DNA of 64,000 nucleotides, taken from assembly GCA_014526335.1 (NCBI GenBank), contig JACTAT010000036.1, forward strand, positions 806,001-870,000. The letters run 5' to 3'. Below the pieces are notes generated by a model, which saw nothing but the letters and a program-made list of their open reading frames with translations, was not told the origin of the DNA and ran no database searches. This document shows, one piece after another, positions 21,101 through 30,700 of the stretch; the stretch's first letter is position 1; each line of letters starts with the position of its first letter. The stretch is from Chrysaora quinquecirrha (taxonomy: Eukaryota; Cnidaria; Scyphozoa; Semaeostomeae; Pelagiidae). Position numbers and translations under genes: made by a program.

Positions 21101-23370
21101 AATCAGTGCTTCCAGTTGAGATTCTAAAACATTGTTTTCGTTTTTCACTGTACTCAAATGCAGTCAAAAACCCGGCAGTCTGGGAAAAAATGAAATAAAA
21201 ACATGTCAAATTATTGTTAGTATCAATGAATAGAACTCTGCTGCGTAAGGTCCTGACTTATCAATCCAACATTGTTTGTCAAACATTTGAAATTTGCTTG
21301 TCAATCAATGTTTGAATGTTTGGCTATCTCGCAAAACATTGCTTGACAAGTATTATTAAGCATAATTCGTTGCAAGATGTTTTGAAAAGTTCAAAACATT
21401 TTTTGCTTGACGCAAGCAAAATAAGACTTGATGGGCATGCTTTTTGGCGAGGCCAAATTGTTAAACATTTAGCTTGACAAGCAGATTTCAAATGTTTTGC
21501 AAACAATGTTTGATCGTTTGGCCAGGTTGTAAAGCCTGAAGCAAAATTTCTTCATTTCATGGTTTTTGTAACGAGACGGAAAACAGTCGAAATGTCTTTA
21601 CGTACAGTAACTTTCCCAATGGCTTCTTTGATTTTGTCAACTTTGGCTTCAGAAATTCCTTTTACGTTGAGCAGTCTTCTTTTTGTCGTCATTTGTAGTC
21701 CCTACAACAAAAATGGACATGAGAATTCTAAGACAACGTATACGCGAAAAAACCATACGGATCCGAAAGATCCATACCTATCCGTACCTTTCGGTACGGT
21801 TACGATATGGGTACGATTTTATTGCGTCTACACGGGAATGGATTGGCAACGGACTGGGAACGGAGGTTTTTTCGACTTAATATCATAAGATTCATGGTCT
21901 ACTAAAATAACTAGAAGATTAGATAAAAGGAACGGATCCATGCGTACGCCTGTAAACGAAAAGCCTATCCACTCGGATCCGAACGGATTGGATTGGAAAC
22001 AGATCCAAATTGATCCGCTTTTCTAGCGTACCCAAAAAGATACGATTAACGATCCTGTTCTCAAAAAGGAACGGATCCACGCAAACCCATGTAAACGAAA
22101 AGCCTCTCGTAACCTTTTCTGGAATGGATCAATTCATGTGTAAATGGGGTCTAAATTTATGACACTGAGAAAACACATTGAGATTATTGAGTTTAGCTAT
22201 GGATTACTTGTCTAGTTGAGAAAGCAGGCATACAGAGACTATAGAGAAGAGAAATGTTTGGCAAACAATGTTTGATCATTTGGCCAGGGACAGGCCTGAT
22301 TTCATGCAATTGTAGTAATTGTATGAATGCTACGTGATATCAAAATTTCCTGATTCCACGGTTTGTGTAAAAAGACGGGAAAACAACCAAAATCTCTTTA
22401 CGTACAGTATTTCTCCAAATGGAAAAGTGCTCCATAGCAAAGAGAAAAAAAGGGGCTATATTGCTTATAGTTAGAGTTTCAAACTTTTGTGACATTAGAA
22501 ACTCTGGCAACATTTTAACACCAACCATTACAACCTAATATTAGTAAGAAGGTATCAATTTATACACCTGTGTAGGGAGAGAGAGGCAAACTTTTGTTAA
22601 AAATCTCTGCAATACAAGTGGAAAGACTGGTTCGAACCCACAACATCTTCGTTGTGAGTCCTGCACACTAATCACTGTGCCACAGAGACCACAGTACAAA
22701 GTACAAAGATTGCCAAAACAGACCTTTATAGTACAGATACCAACAGACTTTAACTTCTTGATATCCGCAACATTCTAAAATAAATCCATAAGACCTCAGA
22801 TTATGTTACTGTACTGCCAGACTGGAAAACATGCAAGTTTTGGCCTATGCATAGTTGCAACAAGATTGGAAAAACAATAGATTAATTAACATAACAATAG
22901 GTCAAACAATAGGAGAGGTGCAAGTGTAGGTGCGAGTGTGAGAATGTTTTCCAACCAGGCTGTACTGTACATCTATCAGGCTGAGATAGCCAGCCAGATG
23001 AAGATCCAATAAGAATACATTTTATATACTGAAGACAGCTAGACAGGGGCATTGGAAAAGTGCAAAATGCAAAAAAAACCTATAGGCCTATATACTTACA
23101 ATTCCATGGTTCTGAAGGATATCAATGTCTTGGAAAAAGGCCTGGAAAGATATAATGGATTGCAGATGGCATTACACATATATCTACAAGAAGAATGTTG
23201 TTGATTGAATTAAAAGCATCATTTCAATCTAATAAAGACAATTAGAGCCATCTAAAACCATACAAAGGATTATTATCAATTTTAATACTTTAAAGCCTCT
23301 TTACCTCATCTTCCTCATCTCCAAAAGCTTCTTCAGCATCAGCATTTACAACTTGATCAAAGGCTGCCAT
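9200..23370 (-). CDS. DMC1: Meiotic recombinase DMC1 (RecA/RAD51 family), disrupted near 3' end
   Basis: DMC1 forms nucleoprotein filaments on resected DNA and carries out homologous strand exchange in meiosis. Exons: 23305-23370, 23100-23141, 22724-22774, 21606-21701, 21097-21179, 20657-20670, 19994-20032, 19817-19858, 19144-19208, 18757-18764, 18440-18531, 17691-17764, 16903-17017, 12527-12558, 11098-11116, then 9219-9287. The first 15 join in phase to about 279 codons. Visible are the helix-hairpin-helix N-domain ([24 protein letters not shown]), Walker [10 protein letters not shown] (about residues 130-138), FIDTENTF, the signature [20 protein letters not shown], Walker B LLIIDS (about 223-228) and [31 protein letters not shown] and RTGKTQ indicate DMC1 over RAD51. 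The start is ATG at 23370 (AAAATGG context). The ~43 residues between MTADPGG and [11 protein letters not shown], normally containing GGHILAHASTTR, are absent from 9288-11097. The last exon has a one-base disruption in the G5 run before ADAKE. The locus is therefore a mutated or misassembled DMC1, or lies across an assembly error. Confidence 0.88.
9218..9223 (-). promoter_or_regulatory. AATAAA overlapping the conserved DMC1 stop
   Basis: The conserved-frame end GAA TAA A contains AATAAA. It may be a poly(A) signal that makes the 3' UTR extremely short, or a chance overlap. Confidence 0.25.
9219..9287 (-). other. DMC1: DMC1 last exon with one-base frame disruption
   Basis: After the acceptor TTTAATTTCAG, the exon reads [15 protein letters not shown] in frame. 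It then meets a run of five G (plus-strand C at 9240-9244). As written, the frame continues to a TGA at 9200-9202 with an unrelated tail. Shifted by one base after the run, it reads IADAKE then TAA at 9219-9221, the conserved DMC1 terminus. One base therefore appears to be missing from a homopolymer: a real mutation or a sequencing error. Confidence 0.8.
9562..9934. mobile_element. MITE family A-like element in the gap between DMC1 exons
   Basis: The left end is CACTTTTTTAATAAGCAAC after TA. The right end is GTTGCTTATTAAAAAATAG near 9910-9930, followed by TGTGTA. The interior repeats AAGCAACTTTGAGGGCTG twice. It lies in the interval where the missing DMC1 exon should be. Confidence 0.6.
10985..11075. 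mobile_element. Degenerate MITE family A end
   Basis: TTAAGCAACTTTGAAGGCTG followed by TCTAGTTGCTTATTG matches the right-hand part of the element at 9562-9934. It sits 23 bp from the 19-nt DMC1 exon. Confidence 0.55.
11098..11116 (-). other. DMC1: DMC1 19-nt exon (MTADPG)
   Basis: An acceptor ATCTTCTAG precedes ATG ACG GCC GAT CCT GGA G, followed by donor GTAAGA. Its phase matches the 32-nt exon 12527-12558, which ends at a codon boundary (ITNQ). It is the last exon before the missing segment. Confidence 0.85.
12898..13957. mobile_element. 1.06-kb non-autonomous DNA transposon, 9-bp TSD (Mutator-like?)
   Basis: The ends are near-perfect inverted repeats of about 85-90 bp. They start GGCTATTAGTAATCACCGG, pass through a run of CCGGCCCC motifs, and end at the TTTTTCAACATG / CATGTTGAAAAA pair. 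Both sides carry AGTATAAGT (12889-12897 and 13958-13966), a 9-bp target-site duplication. Long inverted repeats with a 9-bp duplication suggest Mutator-like elements, although an 8-bp hAT-type site plus one chance base is possible. The ~800-bp interior has further inner GGCCCCGGCC repeats and a 69-codon minus frame (13075-13284) with no transposase motif. It sits in the 4.3-kb intron between DMC1 exons 13 and 14. Confidence 0.8.
15996..16172 (-). mobile_element. tRNA-derived SINE family S1
   Basis: TTTTAGCGCCAGTCGCTAGG, then GTGACGCTACCGTGGCTGGG and GCTCAAACCCTGACC, then GACACCACAGGTCAGCTGGA: the complement of a tail, B box, long-variable-arm and A-box layout. It lies in DMC1 intron 13. Confidence 0.7.
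16173..16498 (-). mobile_element. tRNA-derived SINE family S2, two tandem copies
   Basis: Two head-to-tail copies of about 150 bp. On the minus strand each reads TATAGCTCACTGGAAACG (A-box like), GTTGGCTCTC, TGTTCGAATCCCATCTATTG (B-box like). The spacer AGCCCAAGGCTCTCCTCAGA is common to both. A third, rearranged member is in an Axin intron (46599-46772). Confidence 0.7.
16500..16690 (-). mobile_element. tRNA-derived SINE family S1, best copy
   Basis: The reverse complement starts GGTGCTGTGGCACTGTGACC (A-box region), continues through GGTGTCAGATGCTCAGCG and GGGGTTCGAACCCTAGC (B box), then a tRNA-unrelated body ending near TTTCATCTTCAC. The leading ~85 nt resemble a class II tRNA with a long variable arm but lack a convincing acceptor stem, so this is a SINE and not a tRNA gene. 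Confidence 0.75.
17160..17338 (-). mobile_element. tRNA-derived SINE family S1, diverged copy
   Basis: TAGGATCTCAGTAGTGGGTG, TAATCGAGACC, GGAGTCAAACCCCGACC and CTTCTGACACCATAAGTCAG follow the same order as the neighbouring copies, with deletions. It lies in DMC1 intron 12, beside the P-loop fragment. Confidence 0.65.
17401..17688 (-). pseudogene. Broken P-loop (SF3/Rep-like) ATPase fragment of a mobile element
   Basis: Starting next to the donor of DMC1 exon 12, the minus strand reads about 60 residues containing [14 protein letters not shown], a Walker A-like loop, then [13 protein letters not shown]. It reaches an in-frame stop at about 17479-17481. The similarity resumes one frame over ([13 protein letters not shown]) and ends near 17405. 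Without a start codon or the rest of the protein, and with a frame break, it is a dead fragment. The layout resembles SF3/Rep-like ATPases found repeatedly in cnidarian genomes in transposon-like or virus-derived copies. That assignment is from memory of the family and not certain. It lies wholly within DMC1 intron 12 and does not contribute to DMC1. Confidence 0.6.
18757..18764 (-). other. DMC1: DMC1 8-nt microexon
   Basis: On the minus strand, TTTCAG precedes AACACATT, which is followed by GTATCC. Exon 9 ends with the codon for E of FIDTE, and exon 11 starts T CGA CCA GAT (RPD). Inserting exactly these 8 nt gives E-N-T-F-R-P-D, the invariant RAD51/DMC1 sequence, and fixes the phase. Without it, exons 9 and 11 are out of frame. 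Confidence 0.88.
19524..19790. mobile_element. Inverted-repeat element with GCGCGCGA core ends
   Basis: Left TGGTTAAACTTGGAGACATG then TCGCGCGCGATA. Right TCGCGCGCGATAAGTCTCCA then AGTTTGGCCAGG. The arms are complementary, giving a fold-back element of about 267 bp. The right end lies 26 bp from DMC1 exon 8. The GC-rich CGCGCGCG core stands out from the AT-rich surroundings. Confidence 0.65.
20185..20540. mobile_element. MITE family B, copy 2
   Basis: Starts CCAGGCCAAACGATCAAACA and ends CAATGTTTGATCGTTTGGAC. The interior contains CAAAACATGGC / CAATGTTTTGTG modules. It lies in the DMC1 intron between exons 6 and 7. Confidence 0.75.
20657..20670 (-). other. DMC1: DMC1 14-nt microexon
   Basis: CTTTCAG, then C AAG CTT CTT GGA G, then GTAAGC. 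It supplies DKLLG between ISTGSTDF and [13 protein letters not shown], with matching phase on both sides (2 then 1). Confidence 0.87.
20744..21006. mobile_element. MITE family B, copy 3
   Basis: Starts GACCCTGGACAAACAATAAA and ends GAATGTTTGATCGTTTGGCC. It lies in the intron between DMC1 exons 5 and 6, next to the 14-nt exon. Confidence 0.7.
21248..21527. mobile_element. MITE family B, copy 4
   Basis: ATCCAACATTGTTTGTCAAA near the left end and AACAATGTTTGATCGTTTGG on the right. It lies in the DMC1 intron between exons 4 and 5. Its right end was duplicated to 22253-22292 with the adjacent DNA. Confidence 0.75.
21715..22165. repeat. Palindrome-rich repeat with GGATCC motifs
   Basis: Repeated CGGATCCGAA, GGAACGGATCCA and TGTAAACGAAAAGCCT phrases occur in both orientations over about 450 bp within DMC1 intron 3. 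It is probably a decayed inverted-repeat transposon. Its ends are not clear enough to assign a superfamily. Confidence 0.45.
22253..22430. repeat. Partial duplication of DMC1 exon 4 3' end plus MITE end
   Basis: About 80 bp at 22341-22423 match 21542-21623 at roughly 80% identity, including the exact donor-site string CTTTACGTACAGTA. The preceding AACAATGTTTGATC/TTTGGCCAGG matches the MITE end at 21495-21527. The copy contains the donor and only the last few codons of exon 4, so it is not a usable exon. Confidence 0.65.
22620..22702 (-). mobile_element. tRNA-like SINE fragment or pseudo-tRNA
   Basis: The reverse complement reads GTGGTCTCTGTGGCACAGTG, then a 6-bp stem CACAAC/GTTGTG, then GGGTTCGAACC and TTTCCAC. 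It has A-box and B-box matches, but the loops and stems do not have canonical tRNA sizes. It lies in DMC1 intron 3. Confidence 0.5.
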
Positions 23371-24781
23371 TTTGATTCAATATCAGACGTTTGATTGTAC
23401 GTTGACCTTAGGAAAAAAGAAATCTGATCAAAATAAAAATGGCCTAAACTTAGATTGATAAATATGGCCTATCTAGGCAAGGGAAGAGGCGGCAGAGAAG
23501 TTAGAAAAGTTTGTTTGCAGAGAGCTACAAGTTACAGACGAATAAAACTTAAAGCTGCAGGAATATAAACAAAAAATTAATAGTACATCAATTGCAAAAT
23601 ATTGTTACCTTGGCAAATTTTATTTACAAAATCAAATTCTTCATTCAAAAATATATTTCGATCACGACAGTGTGCAAGGAAACTTTTGCGACTTCGCGCG
23701 CTAGAGCCCAGACCTCCAATATTTAGAAGGAAGGCGAAAGATAACATGCATTGAATATCGAATATTTCTTTATTGAATACCAAATTCTGCTACAAACGAA
23801 GTGGAGGGGGAGGGAAGAGAAGTTTGTCGGTTTGTCCCAGTAGGTTTGCGCCTTTTTGCAGTGGCCACCAGGACCAACTTAAGCACATTGCGGTGTCCGT
23901 TCTCATGCACGATGTACTGTAGTTCATCCCATCTTTACACAGTCCAAGAAGCCAAATCTCAGCGCATACAGCGCATTGGGGTTGTATGAAACCGAAAGAA
24001 GCAGGGACAATATTTCGCAATTTTAGATTAAACGGTGGCGCGACTCTGTGAGCTAAATGCTCGATAATAAGATCGCAAGGAACAGGGCGAGCGGGACAAT
24101 ATATGCACCAGAACTCGGCTGATTCAATTTTTGTAAAGCGCAACTTTTACAAATTTTGCCTGTCAAATTGATCTGCTCTGATCGTTCGAATTTTTTATCA
24201 CCCATTGGAAACCCACTTTTCCTTGGTTGTTTTGACAATCGCGCTTCGCACCCCCTGGTTCTATTTGCTCATTTGCCCCTCAAATTGCTGTGAAAAGATA
24301 AGATACCGTTGTTTTGGTCGGATTTTCGCCAAACTTTAAGGCTGCTAAGGGACCCAATTTCAGCTTCAAATATCTATAAACTTTCACGCGCAGTTTACAA
24401 AAAACAGTTAATGTTAATAGTCTTTGAGTTGTACAAAACTTCAAAATTGCAATGAACTTCAAAATGATTCCGCTGTTCATCGCAATTTTGAAGTTAGGGT
24501 TAAGAACGATAACCTTGATAGAACATTTCGAACAGAGAATAGACGAAGTATCGACGACGCTGAAATAGACGTTAACAGTTTTATGCTTCTAAAAAAAGAT
24601 TTGCGACTACAATAATTAACTCTTATATTCTAATATTTAAGGCTTATAACTTATAATAAAAGACATTTTACGCTTTTTAGCAGCTACAGTTAAGGAAAAT
24701 TAGAAATTGGAGAAGCTGTCCATACAATATTACTTTAGCATATAAATTGCAATTTGTAATTGATAAATAGAAGAGTTTGAT
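23371..24781. other. Intergenic region between DMC1 start and HGS stop
   Basis: This 1.4 kb must hold the DMC1 promoter and HGS 3' flank. Two overlapping minus-strand open frames (24053-24238 and 23790-24143) contain CxxC pairs (ICKSC; WCIYC) but in different frames. They have no splice logic I could establish and may be a decayed coding fragment. A short repeat TTCAAAATTGCAATGAACTT / ATCGCAATTTTGAAGTT lies at 24440-24495. Confidence 0.4.
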
Positions 24782-24787
24782 TTTATT
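24782..24787 (-). promoter_or_regulatory. AATAAA overlapping the HGS stop codon
   Basis: The end of the gene reads GAA TAA A, so the stop lies within AATAAA. I saw no other AATAAA within the next ~350 nt on this strand. It may be a poly(A) signal with a very short 3' UTR. Confidence 0.3.
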
Positions 24788-27700
24788 CGAAAGAAATCAA
24801 CTGCAAATCCTTCATCCCTTCTGTCAACTGGGGTTCTGGATTTCTCGGTTGTTGCTGTTGTTGTTGGATGTACCCAGTAGTTTGCTGGTTTTGCGAATAT
24901 CCTCTGTCAGTAAAATAACCTTGACCTTCGTTAGGAAACTGATTCATATTAGCTGGCAGTGACGCAGGCCCAGCCATGTTTGGGTTGGAAGGTTGTGAAG
25001 TATAAGGCAAGGAGGCAGGACCTTGCGAATGAGGTAGGTGCTGCTGGGAGTATTGGCTAGGTATGTTATCAGGTTGCTGGCCATACGCATCCTGGTAGGG
25101 CTGAGAAGCTGTAGGCTGCGACTGAGGATACGACTGATGCTGTGGATGGACGTGACGTTGATTCCCAATTGAAGGCTGTTGTTGTATGCCTCCCTGCTGC
25201 TGAACAACACCTTGTGGCTGCTGCATACTTCCTGGTGTCTGCTGCTGGAATCGTCCTGATTGCGGCTGCATGCTAGCTTGTGGTTGTTGGGTTCGTTCAG
25301 GCTGCATACCTCCTTGGGGATGCTGTATGCCCCCTCCCTGCTGTTGCATGAGTGCTTGAGGGTGCTGCATTCCTCCCTGAGACTGCTGCTGCATGCCTCC
25401 TTGAGGATGCCGCATACCAACTGGCGGCTGCTGGATTACTCCAGGCTGTTGCTGAATGCCTCCTTGTATACCATTTGGTATTCGCTGCTGACTGTTAGCA
25501 TCTTGTTGCTTGACACCAGGTTCCTGCATGCTGCCTTGCTGTTTCGAAATTTGTGGATACGCCTGGTGTTGCGGTGGTGTTGGATTTTGGGGCAACGACT
25601 GATAGGACTGCTGCTGTTGATGCTGGGACACTTGTTGGGGTTGCTGATATTGTCGTTGTTGTGTCATTTGGTGTTCTTGGTTGGACACGTAAGCCATCTG
25701 ATCACGCTGAAACTGCTGATTGCCGTACCCCTGCTGCTGTGAATCATGTCGCTGAGCGTCAAGCTCAGATCCGATTGGAGCATCTAGAAGATCCGGTGCC
25801 TTTGAAGTAAAACGAGGTGGTTGTTGTTGAGCTTGCGAGTAAGGAACAGCTGAAGACTGGGGCTGAGCTTGGGAAGTGGTTGGAAATTGTTGAGGGTTCT
25901 GTCCGACATTCGCGTGAATCTGGCTCTGGTTCATGTATCCTTGCTGATTCGGTTGAGCTCCAGATGGAGGTTGAGATCCAGGTGAAGGCTGAGCTCCAGA
26001 TGGAGGCTGAGCACTTGAAAGAGGCTGCTTACCAGCTGGAGGCTGAACCCCAGGATGTTTCTCATACATTTGCTGACCCGCGACAGCAGATTCTTGACCT
26101 GCTGTCTGCTGGTGTGAAACTGCGTTTGTTGTTGGTATGGCACTGAAGTCGCTTGCTGGTCTACCGGCATCGACAGATAAGAACCACCACTGCGATACAT
26201 TTCTTGGCCTGCCTCGTATTCAGCTCGCTGCTGATACCCATATTGAGGCTGATTCATATCTTGATACTGGTATTGCTTTTGCTGCATTTTAAGTTGTTGC
26301 TGTTGTTCTATGGCTTGTTGTCTTTGAATCTGAAGTTGACGTTGATATTCGAGATATTCTTGTTTCTGTTGACGCATAAGTTCAAGTTTTTGCTCCATTT
26401 GCATACGTCGAAGCATTTCCTGTTCAAGTTCTTGTTGATTCAATTTCTCACGATGTTGATTGCGCATGTCATCTAGTGATTCTCGTGCTTCACGAATAAC
26501 AGCAATCTTTTCCAGCATAGCTTGGTATTTAGCTAAAATAAGAGAAGTACCATAAATGAAAAATGTTAGTAAGGAACGGTTTTCAGAAAATTTGGCAAAA
26601 TTACTGTATGTAATTATCAGAAGAAGGCCTAGCCAAAACACAGAAAAGTCCATAGGTGGTACCATCAGCCTGGTTGTTTCGATTTTGTTAGGGCGAGGTT
26701 TTGTTTCGAAAACAAATGTCTTTCTCCTTCCCAGCTTCCTAACCTTCTTTTGCCCATGGGATACGACTCTAGGTATCTGATATGCGCAAAAGGCTTTATC
26801 ACCCTGCCAATGCAGGAGGGTTCTGTGGTATGCTCCAAAGAAATGTGTTGAAAATACCACCTCTAGATGGGTTCAAACTGGCTACTTTTCACGTGAGTTA
26901 TCAAATCAATTCTCTCATAAATGAATTAAACAAAGTTTGAATAATATGCAACAAAGTGGTCAGGATAATACAACTTGTAAGAATAATTCATATTCTGAAG
27001 TCACAAGAGCTTTTATGTTTCAAGAGAAAGACAATAACAATAGGAAAATGAACAAAGGAAATTTGGTTTATTTGCTCATATGAACAAAATAGCTAGGAGG
27101 TCCTCTTAAATCTTAAAAAAATAACTAGGGGGCTGAGCTCCCGAATCCCCAACTCTACAAAATTGGAAATAAATATCGTAAAAATACAAGGAATTAAGTT
27201 TATCATTAAAACTACCTTTGTTATCTTCCTCGTCTTCGATCAGTTTCATAAGCTGAGGATGCATTGCACTGAGTGATTGGAACAACGACTACAAAGCAAA
27301 AAAGAAACTTGAGTCTTTGGTTCAATTCTCATCAATTGTGGTATGCCAATAGACGCTTCCGCAAAAGATGGCCGCCGTTTTTTGCCTTTTGTTTTCATTA
27401 AGGATTTTCGAAAGGAATTCTGGGAATAATTTCCTTAGTTACGTATTTTACATAGCTGCAGACGTTGTATTCGTAACTAAGGAAATTATTCCCAGAATTT
27501 CCTTCAAGAAGCCTTAAGAAAAACAAGGGATTGACAGGAACGGCCGCCATCTTTTGCGGAAACCTCTATTGTGGAGAAATCTAAATACCAGACCTATATT
27601 GAACAAATAAAAGAAAAAAATACGTTACCTGAACAGTGGAGTCCATTGCAATATGTTTTCCTTTTGACTGCACTGTCTGTATTCGATTAATGAACATCTC

Positions 27701-30700
27701 AATGCTGTTTGAGAATGTAGCGACAAAAGCACCCGAGTTCTCTTCGCCATTTTCTTCCTAAAACGCAAAAAATGATCCATTAAGACAAGCTTAAGTTCAG
27801 TTAAGCTAAGCTTCATTAAGGCAATATATATATGTTTTGGAAGCTTGACCTTGAACACAAAGCAGAAAAACTTTTTCTCAAATCAAACCAAGAAAATTAA
27901 GTAAGCTTCTTAAGAACTACTACAAACTTTATGTACACCGTTTTTCTTTATTAGAAGCCATATTTGTCAGGCTAAACTGAGAAAATTATAGAGCCATTAA
28001 GTCCCTGTCCAAACGATCAAACATTGTTTGTCAAACATTTGAAATTTGCTTGTCAGGCAAAATGTTTGACCGATTGGCCATGTCACAAAAAATTTGCTCC
28101 TAAAACATTTTTGCTTGCGTCAAACAAAAAATGCTTTTGAACTTTCTCAAAATCATTCCATAACAAATTCTGCTTGGTTACATTTGTCAATCAATGTTTT
28201 TCATGACGTGGCCAAACGCTCAAACATTGCTTGACAAACAAACCAAAATGGCTAACATACATAAGCGGCTAACATATGTTTTAGGCCAAAGTTTTCAATA
28301 ATTTTTCTTCGTGTTTTGCCTCTCGAAACATAAAAATTTGCAGTTCATTTTAAAGAATGTCAGAGGAGTTTTTGTATATTTTGTGCTACCTTTCATGCTC
28401 CCTGCCAATTTATAATTTTCTTAAATATGAATTTCACAGGTAGCAGCACAAAGTCAGGGGGGTAAATACCGAAAACTCACATTTTCCTCCTTTTCTACAC
28501 TTGCATACGACGCAGATCCACGTGCAATGACGTCATCTTGTTCATGAACAGCTGGTGCAGATGGCTCAGCAGAGCGGTTGTCTTTTTTCTTTTCCCAATA
28601 ATCACGATTCAGATAGTGAGAAAGCTACGAAAAAGACACAGAGGGAGTCATGGAATCTTATGAAAAAAGAAGAGTAACGCTGGGGAAATTTTACACACTA
28701 GCTATTGTTGAAAATAGGTTGGTTTTCCCGCTGTAACCTGATTGGTGTTCAAAACACACAACCAGTTCAACTGTAATTTTGATTGGTGCTTTTCGATCCG
28801 CATCTGGGTACAATTTCCGCCTTTAGTCTGTTATTTTGGTTTGTTTCCGAGGGTGAAGAGTGTGAAAAAATCTGTTTGTTTCCGAGGGTGAAGAGAGTGA
28901 AAAAAATCTTTCAAGCATGCCCAAAGATTTTTCTGTCTCTCTATTGGTATCTCTCTATACTTCTCTTTTCTTATCAAACTCTATTGGTAATATTATACAG
29001 TTTTGATCCAGATTAAGATATGTACCAACGTTTTTGGCTATGTTTCGCTAGAAAGAGCATGTTTATTAGTTTTGCAAGCGTCGAGTTTCAATGTTGATGT
29101 AACAGCGATACAACTGAGGTTTTCAGTCTGCAATAATATGCGGTTTTTGAACGATTGCGAGGTCAATGCTCGGACCGAAGCATGACGTACGGTGAGGTCC
29201 GTACAAGAAGCTGAGGTCCGAATATTTTCTTGCATTGACCGAGCTATCGTCCAATAAAGGCTTTATTATATGGTGTTAAAACAATATACAATTTTCGAAC
29301 TTTGTTGGAGAATATTTACTCAAGAAACATCATTTTTCAGTATTTAACTTTCCCTGCCGGTCCGAAAAGCCGTATTTTCAAACACCATATAATAATTTCC
29401 CTCATTAGCTAATGAAAACGTTTTTTGAGTCTTGTTTGATGCATGTCGAGAGGTAGACTCACTACATAAGTCCCACTACTTCGCTCGATGTTGTTGTTGT
29501 TGTTTTCTACAATCGCTTAGTGTGGAGTGACAAATCAAAATAAGGGAAGCGTAATTTAGAGACTCGTGTCGTGAGTCTAGTCGAGAGGTAGACTTAATAC
29601 CTGAGTCCCCCTTTTCGCAAGCAGCAACAACAATACAAAAACCCAATAGCTGTTTCCTTAGGGACGGAACTATCAAGCAGTTTTCGAGGTTGGTCGTTAA
29701 GGCATCCATTTAGAGCTCATTTGAAAAGTCTAGCTTGAAGCGAGGGCCGATTCATTCCTTCAAAATCTCGTACACCCTTGCTTGAAATCATATTGTTTTC
29801 TAGGAAATCTCTTGGAAATCCTTTTGTTTTAAAACTTTCGTACGGCTTTTTCAACAGTGAAACGCCCCTCGACTCGAAAGCTCTCATAATCGGATCTTCA
29901 TTGCGCGAGAACATACAAAGCAAAGCATCTTATCCCAATAGGTACAGGTGGGGAATATCCCACTGACTGTTGTTTGTCTTCCATGAGGTCATCAAAACAA
30001 TATGACACAAAAACAACAAACAAGACAATTTACCCGATCAAAACTTCGTTCTAATCGTTCAAGTGAATCAGAATATGGAATTTTCCTTCGCTTTCCCATC
30101 ATGTGTCTCAGCACATCATGCTGTGATCGTAAAACTTTCTCCCACAAAGATTACACGAAAATTGATTCTAATGAATAAACTGTTTTTCATTAAGATTTAA
30201 TAGCAGTCTTCTGCTTCCACATGAAACATTGAACGCGGGCTTCTCTATCAACTGCAATCATCGGAAAACAAGATACATCAATACATATTACAGTGCTTTC
30301 ATCCTCAAGCGTTCATCCGCGATTGTAATTAATAAGCTATTTTTGATTTAATATCAGTCTTCTGTTTCCACATGCACACTGATCATAGCTCTTCTATGAA
30401 CTGCTCTCATCTTAAGACCAGATATATCAATACTACTATACATGCTTATATAAGTGCTTCCAACATCGAAGCGTTCTACCGTTCATTAACTCTGAACTTC
30501 AAAGACAGTCCCCTATCATACAGCAAACACCATGGATAGTAAAATAAAGTGATAAACTACCCATTGTACATGCAACTTTCAGCTCGTGCCAACAGCAAAA
30601 TATCCTACCATCCTACCACCACATCAAAAATACAGTTATTATTCCCAAAAAAGCAAAAATCTCAAAACCACACGCTTAGAAAAAAATTCTGTACGCTCCA

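Noticed and set aside
16500..22702. Canonical tRNA genes at B-box matches
   Set aside because: A- and B-box words are present but acceptor stems and arm sizes are wrong, and the sequences recur as dispersed repeats; treated as SINEs.
25260..25742. 160-codon plus open frame, and 24944-25420 minus
   Set aside because: Shadow frames of the Q/P-rich last exon of HGS.
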